Source: Acephala macrosclerotiorum (Eukaryota > Ascomycota > Leotiomycetes > Helotiales > Mollisiaceae). Taken from it: 64,000 bases of DNA. The position numbers and the translations under genes were made by a program. The notes below the pieces were generated by a model. That model ran no database searches and was not told the origin of the DNA. It worked only from the letters and a program-made list of their open reading frames with translations. The stretch is from NCBI GenBank assembly GCA_014904845.1, contig MU119289.1, positions 62,001 to 126,000 on the forward strand, given 5' to 3'. Of the stretch, positions 48,563 through 61,167 are shown piece by piece; within the stretch, counting starts at the first letter, position 1; each line of letters opens with the position of its first letter.

Positions 48563-49535
48563 GCAGAGGTCGAGCAACATCTTATGTTCCATTACCTTCC
48601 GGAACTCGAATCACATCTAAATAGCGCTGATACAACGTCCGTGAAGCACCTTGATCTGTTAATCGATAGCGTGAAGACGGTCTACGTTCCCACGACCAAG
48701 CGTCTTCTTCCACTCCTGGAGCATGGTGAGATCACGTGTGATCGGCTTTGGGCGCTCTTTAAGCTAAACACCCCGGTCATACCACTGCCGACGTTTACCA
48801 TTTACCTAGTCTTCTTGACCGTTCCCTTTCTTTTTTCTCGTCGTAATTCCTGTTTTCGTCTCGATTACACACTCTGTCATGAAGACTTTTACCCAAGGGC
48901 AAATCAATACCGTGGAATGTCTCCTTTCGAAATTGGTAGAACTTCCCTGCATATTTTTAATGTTAATTCCCTTAAGCGTTGTTACCTATCCGTTAGCAAA
49001 GTATGCAAATCTGAAGCCCCATTCCTCGGAACCAAGTTTTATAGCTCTTCTTTTCGAAGATCTACTGTTTTTGTGGCTTTACTTTGCCCTCTTCATGGGA
49101 CTTGTTTTGTTGCCCGTGTTGGTCGTTTCCGAAAAAGTAGATGTCTTTTATTTTTGGCTCAGACCTGCGGTCATTTGTCCATAAATGCCGCGTTGTATTT
49201 CCCTACGTCAATTTTCTCATAGCTTTGTTACATTATCGTCTTGTATACGATCCAACTTTGACAGCCAAGCCCTCGTGGACTGATAATCTTGGGTAGATGC
49301 TTCGTAGCTTTAGAATAGAAATAATCCTAAGCGGAACTCCCACCAACGGCTTACGCTTCTCGGTCGAGATCATGCGAACCTTGATTTCCAAAAGTTATGT
49401 TACTCCAAAATCTTCGCTGTTGCCGAAACATGGTATCCGGTTGACTTCTATTGAAGTGAAGGGGTATCGCACGTTTAGAGAGGCCTTGCGAGTCGTGAAG
49501 TTCGTTTCCAACAGCTTTAATAAGTGTAGATAACT
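48563..49535 (+). pseudogene. Relic of a fungal AAA ATPase (DUF7025-like N-terminal region)
   Basis: The frame beginning near 48581 reads HYLPELESHLNSADTTSVKHLDLLIDSVKTVY then GEITCDRLWALFKLNTPVI, which matches the region before the core of large fungal AAA ATPases (HL.LLID....Y.PT.....L...GEIT.D.LW.LF....). After about 70 codons the similarity is lost and frames close; a further short frame at 49297-49533 does not help. No P-loop or AAA core is present, and the next gene lies at 49546 on the other strand. I interpret this as a truncated gene remnant. Family naming is from memory of the pattern and is moderately sure. Confidence 0.5.
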
Positions 49536-49545
49536 ATAGTTTCCT

Positions 49546-51228
49546 CTATTTGACATCCGCAACTTTAACCTTCGCCCTCTCCAACCACTTCACATCACCA
49601 CCAGCAGTAGCCTTCTGAATATTATACAATTCATCAATCAACGCAGGAACAAACGTCCCCGGCCCCCTAACATCCTCCCTCTCCGCCGCAATCTCCGCCG
49701 CAATCTCATAATGTAACAGCCCCGCCAAAGCAGCAAGAAGTTTATCCTCCCTACTCACAGCCAACGTAATCGAGATGATCGTCCCAAGAACACATCCACT
49801 CCCTGTAATTCTCCCTAAAAGCTCATGTCCATTGCTCACAGCAAACGTTCGTTCCCCGTCACTGATGAAATCGGTTGCTCCAGTCATAACAATAACGTTC
49901 CTCTCCCGAATAGCGAGATCTCGAACCAAAGTCGCTTTCTCGATGTCAGAAGAAGTGCTCGCTCCGCTATCAACTCCCCGTTGTTGAACCACACTCCCAA
50001 ACACAGTCTTAATCTCCCCCTCGTTCCCCTTCACCACATCAAAGTACCCCGCCGCCAACAACGTCTTCACAGCATTCCTCCTCACCTCCGTAGCTCCTGC
50101 ACCAACAGGATCGAAAACCACAGGTCCTCCTTCTAAATTATAAGCATTTAACGCTTGTGCGTAATTTTTAAGTCCGTCTGGGGTTACGGTTCCCATGTTG
50201 ATTACGAGGGAGCCGCCGAGCTTGGATAGGTCGATGGCTTCGAGTCCGTAGTTGGCCATTATTGGAGAGCCGCCGACGGCAAGGGCGACGTTTGCGCTGA
50301 AATTTTGGACGACGAGGTTGGTCATGTTGTGTGATAGTGGAGTCTTTTCGCTGACGGACTTGATCACAGCTCCAACTTGTCCGGTGAGTGCCTGGGCATC
50401 GGTGGCTTTGTTTGTATTCGCGAGTGACGCTGCTGCGAATGGTGGGGGAGATTTGATGAGGTTGAGGAGTTTGGATGCTGAGCTCTTTGGGTCAGGAGAG
50501 GCCATGATAGCGCTGACGATTGCTACTCCGTCGAGGGGTTTTGAGGGGTGGGCTGATTGGTAGAGGACTCGTTGGATTGTTGAGGCGTTGATACCACCGA
50601 TTGAGACTGTGGATACGTGGTTATAGTTGTTTGATGCCATGGCGCCGAGGATCTGTTTCGTTCCTGCTGTGCCGATTGTGTTCTTTGTGTTTGTTTTCCT
50701 GTGAGGTGCTAAGATCTGTGCTGGCAGAGATGAGGTATAGCGAACTCACGTTGGGGTTGCAAACATTGTTCCTACGCCGAGGTAATCTGCTCCATCTTTA
50801 CATGCTGCCAGTGCTTCATCGATTGAAGAAGCAGTCACTCCAATGATCGCATTTGGTCCAAGTTGTTTCCTGGCAGTGGGAAGATCTGGTCGACGTCAGA
50901 AGACCAACTTTCCTTCGAGAGTCATTGCTCAACACATACCGATATCATCTTGGCCAATATGAACCCCCTCACACCCAACTGCTAGTGCAACATCGATTCT
51001 ATCATTAATCAAAAGAGGAATGCCATGCTTTTGAGTGACAGCATGAAGTTTCTTGGCAATAGAGATGAGATCTCCGGTATCGCTGGTCTTGTCTCGATAC
51101 TGGACTATTGTGACGCCACCCTGAAGCGCCGCTTCGACTACTTTGACGATGTCTCTGTCGCCGAGAATAGCTGGTGTAGAGTCTGTCACCAGATACAGGG
51201 AATAATCGACTTGCTTCGGATCTAGCAT
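49546..51228 (-). CDS. THI6: Bifunctional thiamine-phosphate synthase / hydroxyethylthiazole kinase
   Basis: Three exons, 50940-51228, 50750-50885 and 49546-50698, give 525 residues, near the 540 of yeast Thi6. The N-terminal thiamine-phosphate synthase (ThiE type) reads DYSLYLVTDST, GGVTIVQYRDK, PLLINDRIDVALA, EGVHIGQDD, then across introns GVTASSIDEALAACKDGADYLGVGTMF and VSTVSIGGINAST. The C-terminal hydroxyethylthiazole kinase (ThiM type) begins about residue 235: PLSHNMTNLVVQNFSANVALAVGGSPIM, VFDPVGAGAT, KGNEGEI, MTGATDFISDG and GRITGSGCVLGT. The enzyme joins HMP-diphosphate and HET-phosphate into thiamine phosphate and phosphorylates salvaged thiazole. I placed the start at 51228 (MLDPKQVDYSLYLVTDS); an in-frame ATG at 51279 would add 17 residues. 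No thiamine riboswitch was recognised in the leader. Confidence 0.93.
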
Positions 51229-52403
51229 CTTGAACAAAGCTCCGTATGGAGGACGTTCCCTTGCGGAAAGTGGGTGCACGGAAAAGACAAAACACGGAAA
51301 TAGAGTTTTGTCGGGCTTCTCGGAGTATAATAGGTAGAAGTACTACAAAAAGAAGTCTTGATAGTTCGTTAGAAATGAACGAATTGAGGTTTGAGAACAT
51401 GAAAGGAGGTACATGGTAATGAAGGACAGGTTTATATTCGGAAACGATTAGAAGATGCTACAGAAGAAACAAAACACCCACCAGACAGAATAATCGACTA
51501 GCAGATCCCAACAACCTAAAGCCTCGAAAACGCCTTTCGGCAAGAAGCACTCGTCTCGTCTCCAAAGTACGTATCACGTGACTACTGACTGATCTTCTCG
51601 GGAGTCAGCGCTTGGTTGGTCGTAGTGAAAGACAAACACATTACAATCATCATGAAAGTGTTCATACAGGAACACGAAATATTCATACCAGGTCTGTTTA
51701 CTCACTTTGTTCACATTTACGCATGTGAAGTCCAGGTTCAAAAAATTCTTTGGCGTCACGACATGGACGCCTGCCTAACGCATTACAGACTAGCCCCGGA
51801 AACTGGAAGCAGCGACCTTCGATGTGAATCCAGGCAAAACCTTTGCTTCTTCTTCTTTCAACAACTGTCATCCACAAAACCCAGGACGCTTCCAAACACA
51901 ACTCCTGAACAACTCGTCAACTTCAACAAAAGAACAATAGTTCTGATATCCATTCAGAACGACCCCAGAACCACCTCGAGAGCACTCGCCACCCCACCTA
52001 CTGGCCAGTCATCCACGACAGCCCGAACTCGCAAAGGAAGACACCTTCCACGAAACCATCAACAAAGACATCGTCAAGTCAAAGATACATCTGCGTTATA
52101 TGTATCTCACACCCAAAGCCAACGACCTCAGACATCAGCCGCCTCTCGAGCTGCAACCATTTCGCATACCGCGGAAGCCTTGTAGCCCCTACTTCAGTAG
52201 CAACGGCTAAGACCACCTGCCTTCGACGAATGTCGCGTTAACAAGAACCCAAAGATCTATCATCTCCTTCAGTGCTCTTCTCGCTCCTCCTCCCTACGTC
52301 CTCTGCATGTCATATGTCGAATCATCCGGTCGCATAGTCGTCGAAATCCTACCCTGAACCATACACAAGCAAATTTGAAGTCATCCCCGAGCTACCCGCA
52401 ACC
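51229..52403. other. Divergent promoter region of THI6 and TIF5
   Basis: About 1.2 kb between divergent genes. A 189-codon frame (51616-52185, +) is Ser/Thr/Arg-rich and closed by no known motif, so I treat it as chance. The TIF5 leader just before 52404 is pyrimidine/adenine mixed with the start context gcaaccATGG. Confidence 0.4.
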
Positions 52404-53738
52404 ATGGCTACCATCAATATCCGCAGCGATGTGAAGGATCCCTTCTACCGTTACAAGATGGAGAGACTCCAGTCCAAGATCGAAGGCAAGGGCAACGGTA
52501 TCAAGACGGTCATTGTCAACCTTAGTAGCGTCGCAGCTTCTCTCGCCCGTCCTGGGGCTTATGTTATCAAGTACTTCGGCTTCGAACTGGGAGCTCAGAC
52601 CAATACCAACCCTGCGGACGACCGCTGGATCATCAACGGTGCCCACGAGGCTTCCAAGCTTCAAGACTATCTTGATGGCTTCATCAATAAGTTCGTTCTC
52701 TGCAAGAAGTGCAAGAACCCGGAGACCGATGTGGTTATCAAGGATGGACGCATCTTGCTCGACTGCAAGGCTTGTGGTGTACGCTCTGATGTTGACCTTC
52801 GCCTCAAGCTCAGTGGCTTCATCTTAAAGAATCAGCCAAAGAAGGGCAAGAAGGACAAGTCTGAGAAGAAGGCCGCTCGTAAGGCCAAGCAGAACGGTAG
52901 CGCCAATGCAGAGAACGGCGACAACAGCCCAGGAGATGATAATTCCGAGAACGGATCCAACGAGAATGGTGTTGACGACGTTGCCATTGAGGCAGGCAGC
53001 GATGATGAACTCACTCGTCGCATCAAGGCTGGTGCTGAAGAGCTTGACGAACCCGTCGAGGTTAAGGATGATGAATGGACTGTCGACATGTCTGCTGAGG
53101 CGGTCAGGGCTCGTCAGCAGCAACTCCCAGATGACCTGAAGCAGAAGCTTGTGCTCGGTGGTGATGAGGACGATGAGGATGGAGAAGGCGGTGGCAACTC
53201 AACCTATGATCAGCTTGGCAACTGGATCACTGCAAAGGTAGAGGAGAAGGGTGGTGTCGACAAAGTTGATGATATCGATATCTACGTCAAGGCGAAGGAG
53301 CTCGGCATCGAAACTAAGCACCGTACACTCCTTGTCTTGGTCCAGACAATCTTTGACGACAACATCGCCAAGCAGATCCCTAAACGTGCTTCCATGCTCA
53401 AGAACGTAAGTGCTCTATCCATGCCGCGCTACCGGAAATTTCACTAACACAGTGCATAGATGATCACTTCTGAGAAGCATCAGAAGGCCCTCCTCGGTGG
53501 CGTCGAACGATTCATCGGTCTTCGTGGCCAAGAGGATGCCGCTTTCTACGATCAGACCTCCAAGATCCTTCTTGTTCTCTATAACGAGGATATCCTGCCC
53601 GAAGACGTCATCACCAAATGGGGTGCTAAGGCCAGCAAGAAATACGTCGATCTGCCAGTCAGCAAGAAAGTTCGCAAGTCTGCCCAGACTTTCCTGACCT
53701 GGCTTGCCGAGGCCGAGAGCGACGAGGACTCGGATTGA
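52404..53738 (+). CDS. TIF5: Eukaryotic translation initiation factor 5
   Basis: Exons 52404-53405 and 53460-53738 (GTAAGT...ATAG), 426 residues. eIF5 is the GTPase-activating protein for eIF2 in the 43S/48S complex. The N-terminal GAP domain shows [21 protein letters not shown] with the key Arg (residue 16), [15 protein letters not shown] and the zinc-binding C-x2-C pairs CKKC and CKAC (residues about 98-123). A highly acidic/Lys-rich linker ([15 protein letters not shown], then [14 protein letters not shown]) follows. The C-terminal HEAT (W2) domain runs from about residue 280 and ends with [15 protein letters not shown], the aromatic/acidic box that contacts eIF2beta and eIF3c. Length and order are standard. 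Start context is good (gcaaccATGG). Confidence 0.95.
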
Positions 53739-54141
53739 TCTAGTTGTAGCTCTTGGATCTTGTCTCTGAACAGACTTTGGTCCTATGGCAAGCATGATTG
53801 TGGGAGCTGTATTCATATACTAGATCGCTGACTGAGGTCTTCTTCGGAGGGTTCCTGTTTGCAATTTTTGTTGTTGGGTGCATCCTTAGATCACTTGTTG
53901 TACTTAGATTGCCTGGCTTTGGTTGTTGTTGATGTTTTTGTGCTCCTTGACTCTCGACTCTTTCTCTTTGGGCTCGCAAAAGTCTTGTGCTCATCGTAAT
54001 ATTTGCATATGCATGAATTTCCACTCCTATCTATTCATGATCTCATTGTGATGTGACTGCAGCTGTCGTGATCTACCCACCGGCCTTTGACACGGGCTCC
54101 TACCCAGTAAGATCATGTCATGGTTGGATCTGGTGCTATCT
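53739..54141. other. Intergenic region between convergent genes
   Basis: 3' flanks of TIF5 and TTI1. No further feature seen. Confidence 0.4.
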
Positions 54142-57100
54142 CTACGCTACAGCTCTAGCATCTAGACTCACAAACTGATACCCCTTCATAATCGGGACTT
54201 CCAACTCCACATTCTTTCCCTCCCTCTGCAAAAATAACCATACCGCATCTGCATTGATCGCGTCCAACACCCCCCTGACATCTTCCCTCTCCCATACCAA
54301 ATCCCCAAGCACATCCAAAACCTCATCAAAACACTCATCATCAATCCTCACATATCCGACCACAGCAACCAACAACCTAATAACCGCCTCCCATACCTGA
54401 TGATTCTGACTATAAATCCCTCTCCCTCCTCTCCCTTTCCCTTTCTCTTTCTCTGCTTCTCGTTTGGTGTTGCGAGCTAGGGTCATAATCGAGGGAAATT
54501 CATCCTTTATCCGCGTCGCCAGGAAATCTCCGGCGGCGCGGCAGATAGTAGAGATGGTGTCGCAAGCAGCAATCTTCACGAAGGTTTCAGAGTCGTACAG
54601 CCGGGTGATTAAGACGGGCCAGAGATCGTTGACTAATGGTAAGAAGGAGTTTTCGTCTTGGTAGAGAGAATTCGAAGAGGTAGCGAGCAAGGAGAGAAGT
54701 TTTGAGCGGAGGAGAGGAGAAGAGGATGTTAGGTAGTGTTGGCTAAGACGCGCGATGGAGGTTAGCATGGTGTAGGTTTTTGTTGGTGCGGGGGGTGCGA
54801 GTTCTTGTGGTGGTGGTGGTTCTTCTTCAGAATTTGGGTCGAAGTCTTCGTCGTCTTTTGGGGTCGATGAAGCTTCTGCTTCATCGAGGAGGGTTTTGGC
54901 GGATTTCCAGGGCGTCTTAGGGAAGTCTTTGTGTGGAAGGTCATCATCGGGTTTGGGTGTGGGTTTGAGGAGCTTGAGGATGTCGTTCATTGTCACGGGA
55001 GGAGGTGCCTTCTTCTGGTGGTCGATGGTGGGTGTGTCGGTGATCTGGAGTTGGTTTGACTTCGAGCCTACCGAGACGATTTCTCCAAGGACGGAGAAGA
55101 GGGCATCGACAAGACGGTGGTACCCGTGGAAATTGTCCAGCGCTGCAAATATAGACTCCACGACATCATCGAGATACAACAGTAAAGATGGGCCAGTAAG
55201 GCGGATCATCATAACTAAGACTTGAGGAGCCTGTGGTGATATGTCGAAGGTATTGAGTCTCAATGAGATTGCATTGACCATGTAGTCCACGTTGTCCACA
55301 ATGAGTTCGCTCGTATTCTTGTATCCGCAGGAGTTTGAGATGATGTTGAGAGAAGTGATGGCATGTTCTCGCAATTGGGAATTTGATGACCCCAGAAATT
55401 GAGCAACAGGGTATAGTGCGTCGACCAACCCTGTCTTGAAGTCTTCTTTCATCCGTTGAGCGGTACCAGCCATCACTTCTAGAGCAATGGCTTGCATTCG
55501 CCAATCTAACGTTCTATCGTCGTTGGTGAGGAGGGATATTGAATACTGGAACAACTCCTGGTTCGCAGCTTCTTGTTCGTCAGATAGAGTGAGGGCTGAT
55601 TCGAAGAAGTCGTCAAGATCCTTGTTCTTCGATGATGCAGACATCAATATCTGGGAGGACAACCAATAGGCCGAAAGTAGACTGGGTCCAGTAGCATTTC
55701 GAGCGTACTCAAGCATCTCATTTGCCATGTTGATCTGCGACTCTCTCGTTCCAAGATTGCCAAGCAATGCTGTGAGCTGGTCTCGAGTCTTCAACTGACT
55801 TTGTTCAGCCAGTACAACAGGTTTGAAGGCAAGAGATGAGGAATTCTCGGTAGCTAAGATCATTGCAGACTGACTGTTCAGATTAAAGTCTTCTTCTTGT
55901 AAAGGTTTCGTCCGAGAAACTTCCAGAGTGACAGTAATGCTGTCTCGTAAGGAATTGCCGAGAAAATCCCCCAGGATAGAGGATTCTATGTTCAGTCCGC
56001 CAAGTATTCCGTGCGCTTTGGAGAGCTGACCAAGAGCAGTGAGCTTCGCGAATTCATCATTCGACTGCATCACTCTAGGCAGACTAGTGACCCAATTGTA
56101 GATGGTATTCTTGATCAGGTCACTAATATCCGGGTGTATAGATGCTAGATCTATGAGAGACGTAGCTTGGTCGCTCATATTGTCTTCGGCATCAATTCCC
56201 ATCAAGGTCATGCAAGTCTCTACAAGCATGCCAGCAGATTCAGCTAGTGTGTCATGACACTCGTCTAGTATGGAGATGCATAGCCGATTGAGAGATTTTC
56301 GTACTTCCACGGACTCGTGGCTTCGGAGCCTAATAACGTTCGAAAGTGCCAACTTGATCTGAGCCGTTGTAGCTTTGAGCCACGAGATACTTAAGGTCTT
56401 TTTTTCAGCACCTTTAGCAACCTCCGCATCTAACGACTGGGTATCTTTTCTGATATTTCGAGTCCGAATGTCACTTAAAAGAGAAAGAAGAACATGGCCG
56501 AGAACTTCCAATGCCTTGATCAGAGTCTTTCGAGACCTTCGCATAGTCGTTCCAGGAACGAGACACTTCGTGAGACCAGAAATTGTTCCCGGCAGGAATG
56601 TTGATAAAGCTTCCTGGTCCTTGATGCAAGACCAAACAGCATCCAAAGCCTGCAGTGCTTGAAGGTGCACCTCCATGGTCGGTCCATCTGTCACTCCATC
56701 GAGAATGACAGTTATGCAGTGCCCTAATGCAGGTATGGTTCCAGATTCGATGAGAGCTGCGGGTCCTCCTGCTGTGACAGCCAGGTCGTGAAACAAAGCC
56801 GCCAGTGAACCGTATGCCTCTAGCATCAGCTCCTCAGGCGCCGGCGGTGCTTCCTTTCCAGGTACTCCGCCAGCAACGAATGTGAGCAGGATCAGAAGCT
56901 GCTTGGCAAGGTCCAAGGAGATGGCCTGCCTCCAACCATACTCCAACAATATCCTCACACATTTTATCGTCAACTCTGACAGCCTATCCGTGTATTTCTG
57001 CTTTCTTCGTAGAATCTGGGAGAGCGGGAAGAAGACATATTCGGCCAGTTTCTCGTCGAATACGCCATCGCTTCGTCGGCACTTTGCTTCGAGTACTGAC

Positions 57101-57292
57101 AGTAGCTGACTGACTGACTGCACTAGTGCTTTATGGCTGCTGGAACTGCCATCGTCTCGAAGGGCGAGCTGGGAGAGCTCTACGCATCTGGGCTTGAGCT
57201 ATGGAATGGTTAGTTGTGGTCTGAAACTGCCTATGCCTCATGCTTACTTCCTGAAAGAGGTCATTTCTCGCAGCGCGAGGCCCAGTATCCAT
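54142..57292 (-). CDS. TTI1: TELO2-interacting protein 1 homologue (TTT/ASTRA complex)
   Basis: A 45-nt first exon (57248-57292, MDTGPRAARNDLFQE) splices to a long exon, 54142-57198, beginning LKPRCVELSQLAL, giving 1033 residues, typical of fungal Tti1. Tti1 pairs with Tel2 and Tti2 to mature PIKK kinases such as TOR, ATM and ATR with Hsp90. The whole length is an alpha-helical HEAT-like solenoid; recognisable blocks are DEKLAEYVFFPLSQILRRK near residue 65, the LIDLASIHPDI block, EHAITSLNIISNSCGY, and the C-terminal KTYTMLTSIARLSQHYLTSSSPLLRSKLLSLLAT and DSETFVKIAACDTISTICRAAGDFL. A disordered acidic/proline stretch (SEEEPPPPQELAPPAPT) interrupts it. The splice sites (GTAAGC/CATAG) keep phase 0. 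Assignment is strong on the N-terminal and C-terminal blocks. Confidence 0.88.
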
Positions 57293-58085
57293 GATGTGCG
57301 CCAGATGAGTATCATGTTATAGATCAAATTTTTAGTCTGGGAGCGACATTTGTGAGGGAGGACGGCAAGGCTGAAGGTTCCGCCTTGCGAACAAGGAGAC
57401 TTGATGCCTGAGGCATTATTTCTGCTCGAAGTCTTAAATAAACTCTCAGTGCCCAAATCTTCAAATTTATTTCCTTCGTGGGCAAGAAGCGATCATCTAC
57501 TACTCATCATATTGAGCGGAAACGCAACAACTGACTCCAAGTGGACATCGCAATCTTTGGTGAAGCCCCAAGTATGCCCCGTAGAGCGTATCATCCCGGC
57601 GTTTTTGGCCCCCTTGTTGTTTTTGCAAGTTAAGTCCAGCTAGTGGTCCACCAGAGCTCGCTGCCGCGTGAGAAGGGCTGATTCTGAATTTCTGAGAAAG
57701 CTTGCGGAGCCTCGATGTCGAACGGCTTCGAAGAAGTCAGATCGTAGGTGATGGCTTGCCACGGTTGAATCTGACAGATGTGCGAGGGGACAAGAGTATT
57801 CTGTTTCGCCTTGGCCTGGTCTTCATTCGCGATCGGTTGCCCCCTTACCAGTGTGTTGGCCCTCGGAATTCACGAGGCTTATTGACTGAGGCGCGCTCAG
57901 TTCTTTATCAATGAAGCGCACTTGTTAGCCATTTGACCTATGCAGCAATGCATCCCGGATTGCCACATGCTTGTCTGAGCGAACGCCGGATAAAATCCAG
58001 TTGTCTGCATTTTTTTCTATTCTGCTTATTACAACTATATTACGAAGGTACTAATGGCTTGTTATTCATCAGCTCACAAATCGAG
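57293..58085. other. Intergenic region
   Basis: TTI1 upstream region and promoter of the membrane-protein gene. Short frames only; nothing supported. Confidence 0.4.
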
Positions 58086-59894
58086 ATGCCACAATGTGGC
58101 GGTACTGTCGATTGGCACAACTTGAACACTATTATTACTATCACAGTACTTCCAGATATTGTGGGACTAGGCGTGTGTCCGTCCCAGCCTTGACAGTGTC
58201 AAAATCTAATCACCAACAGATTCTTGTATCGTTTATCGTTACATGCGGAGCAGTGTTATTAACCATGATATTTGGGTATTTCTCAGATAGTTTTCCTGGT
58301 GACCTTTTGACACGGACAGACCTGGCCTTCCTAACCAGGTGGAATTTGTGTAAAGCATGCCGCCAGCGCTTTGGTGCCACCACCACAAGCTACGACCGCC
58401 ATTGCTGACATATGAACCCACACTTGATCGCCGTCGCCGCAAAACCTTGGAGAAGCTTGTATTTAGCTTGAGTGACCAACAGCTTGTGACCAGCCCAGAT
58501 ATGATGGCCGCTGCCTTGGTACAACATTGTCAAATAAGCTGCTACGAGTTTCAAGTGGTTCTGAGTGTCTCCTTTCTGTCAGCAACTACCCATTCCACGT
58601 CCTTAGTTATCCTTCGCCAGTACTTCAGGGACCACAGAAGAGCTAGAAACCTACGTATTATAGGGATGGGCTTGAATTTAGCCCTGCTGGCATATTGCCA
58701 AGTTATATCTGCTGGGTGTTCTAAAGTGGATAGTTCAGCCAGTGTACGTTGCATCATGAGTAGAGTTCCATCGATTTGGGATGTCGGATTTTCACTTATC
58801 GGCATCGCAACTCGTATCGGCCTTTATATTCAAAACGTTGCCCAACTTTACGATCCGGCGAACGTTCTCCTCAAATATTGCCTTCGAAAGTACTGCTGCA
58901 ATTCCAACAGCGGACCACAATTTAGACGAAGAGACTTTCGAACGATGGTACGAACATAACATCGCTCAGTATCCAAGTAGGCCTGGTAGTGTCACAGCAC
59001 AAGAACTCTTGTGGCAGCATGCGACAGCTCTCGGCGAAGTAAGCCCCAAGAAGAGGCGTAGCCTCAATTGGACGAGGAGTGTGGCTATTGAGGTGAATTA
59101 CAACAATTCAATCCTCTCTGTAATTCCAGCTGTGCTATTTGTCGCATCGTTTGGTATCACTCAGTTGATCATGATTCGGCAAAATAAGCCTTCAATATCA
59201 AAATCGGAAAATCTAGTCGATTTTGGCCAGATTTTTCCATTGTTGATGCTATCACTTCCCCTCATGACAGCTATCGACACATATAGTGAATCGTTTCCAG
59301 GCACATCCAACTTCCCCAAACATGCACAGGAGGCGGAGTGCTAATCAGAATAGACGAGAAGCCCAACTCGAGCGAAGTACGTAGCCCCTCATTCCCTAAC
59401 AAACGATTCTCGTTGCTGCTTTAGATGCTAAAGCTTGTCTAGAAAACAACGACATACCTGGAACTAGGAACGAGGAATTCGTATGAGAATACTTCTCACT
59501 CTATATCTACGTTAAGGCAGGAGATTCCGAGCGGGAGGTGGCTATCACTTCCTTTACAGCTCAGCTACCCATTGCCTCTGGACTCACTATACACCAGGAT
59601 CACCCTCGGTCTATCGCTCTCGATCCCGAATTATTGTCTCTATACTCGCGCAAGAATATACAAAATGCTCTTTTGAGAAAGTTCCTGATATACTCTGTAC
59701 TTTTCATCGCAACCGGTGTCGCAATATCGTTTAGGAATCTTTGGCTCCGGAGAGTCGGTTATGTCATTGTTCTAGTCTTTGGCGGCCTCTTCCAATGCAT
59801 CGATTATGGCAATTGGATTTTTATTGTCATATCAAAAGTTCGTAACCTCAAGCCCAAACTCATGACTGACTACGATCTGGAGAGTCTTCGATAG
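58086..59894 (+). CDS. Uncharacterised fungal polytopic membrane protein, model uncertain
   Basis: The ATG at 58086 opens MPQCGGTVDWHNLNTI...PDIVGLG; a 47-nt intron ends in CAACAG at 58219, then ILVSFIVTCGAVLLTMIFGYFSDSFPGDLL (helix 1). Two frames over, a long block carries LEKLVFSLSDQQLVTSPDMMAA, CQISCYEFQVVLSVSFLSATTHSTSLVIL and RNLRIIGMGLNLALLAYCQVI, the core of a family seen in many ascomycetes (DQQLVT, HC.IS.Y.F, THL.SLV.LR.YF, RNLR). A later frame holds EVNYNNSILSVIPAVLFVASFGITQLIMI and LLMLSLPLMTAIDTYSESFPG; the last (to 59894) has FLIYSVLFIATGVAISF and VIVLVFGGLFQCIDYGNWIFIV. I cannot link the frames near 58345, 58850 and 59345-59540 with convincing introns, so the gene may be partly broken. 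At the end, TAG 59892-59894 is followed by an open in-frame tail of 45 codons. Confidence 0.5.
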
Positions 59895-61167
59895 GTCATT
59901 CCACCATCTGGCACTAGAGCACCAGCTCCATCTCTAAACGGAGATAGCCCACCAAGGACATGGGCCGATCTTAGTGGTGGTTATCTCAAGGTCTTCACTT
60001 CTGGCAGCTCGCGTTCTTCCCACACCTGACCGGAACCTAGCGAGTCAAGTTCCGGACCGCAAGAGGAGTGTTGAGATGGAGAGATCACGATCCATCAACA
60101 GACAAGGTGGAGAAGATCAACAGTACTTGCTAAGCCGAAGCGCGCACGGCAAAACCCCGGAGATTTTGATACTCCGCTGGCATTCACAAAAGTTTCGCTT
60201 TCACACTTGATCCACTGAGTTGTTCCATCGAGGGAGCAAAGTGGCGCAAAAAAATCCTTGGTGGGAATAAAACTAGCCTAGGAAGTAGGAGATAGAAGAT
60301 CAAATGTCAAAGGGAATGGCAGTAGCTAAGTATATTTTGTTTGTTGTCGGGAAAAGGAAGGACATTGGACTTGAGGGTGATTTTGGGAGTGGATGGATGC
60401 CAGCAACGAGCTTACGACCTGGAGCAGTCTCTAGGAACGATAGTCTAGGATCTCATACCGGGGTTGAGGATTCCGACAGCGCTCAATATTATTTTTTGGA
60501 TCTTTGAATCGCCGCATGATGGTTGAGGATGTGAAATGAGGTTGAAGGAATAAGGGTCTCATAGCCGAAGTCATGAGGGCATTTGATGAAGTCACCCTGG
60601 GCTCCAAGCGAGGCGCAAGTTATTTATATCACGAAGGTATAAATAACAACATTTACGTGCGTGATCAGTCTTAAAAATAGGGCTTGAAATTGCGACTTGC
60701 AACAAACATGATGCGCCAACTTTGAAGGAGCTTTGCTGATTCCTTATATTTGGCGCCTCGGCACCCTCATCAGGCCTTTGATTCAAAATCACGATGCACA
60801 AGATACAAGTGCTTGTTTGACTTAATTCGAGTTGTTTTCACAGCCACTTTTTCGACCAATGAAAAAGCCTGGAGCTGCCAAGACTAACGGAGTTTACGCT
60901 TCGTGTCAATTCAATGATAGAAAATTGCGCGAGTGCGCAAACGAAAGCTACTGTCCAGAATCTCAAGATGGAGATATCTCCGTCATGAACAGGAACAAAT
61001 CGTCTAGAGCAAGTACTGAGTGACAGCATTTCATTAGTCCTACTTGCGACGGCAAGGTCCCTAAGTTCTAGTCATCATGTGACATAAGCCCCAAGATCAT
61101 GTTGCGAACCTCAGGGCTGCTTCTTCACATTTCATCTTCATGATTCTGGTTTGAATTACTCGACAAA
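59895..61167. other. Gene-poor interval
   Basis: Besides the in-frame extension after 59894 (to about 60030), only short frames without known domains. No repeat recognised. Confidence 0.4.

Noticed and set aside
51229..51600. Thiamine (TPP) riboswitch in the THI6 leader
   Set aside because: I looked for the conserved CTGAGA-type core and paired stems and saw none.
51616..52185. 189-codon plus-strand frame upstream of TIF5
   Set aside because: Composition of low-complexity leader DNA (Thr, Ser, Arg, Gln) and no known motif; probably chance in a promoter region.
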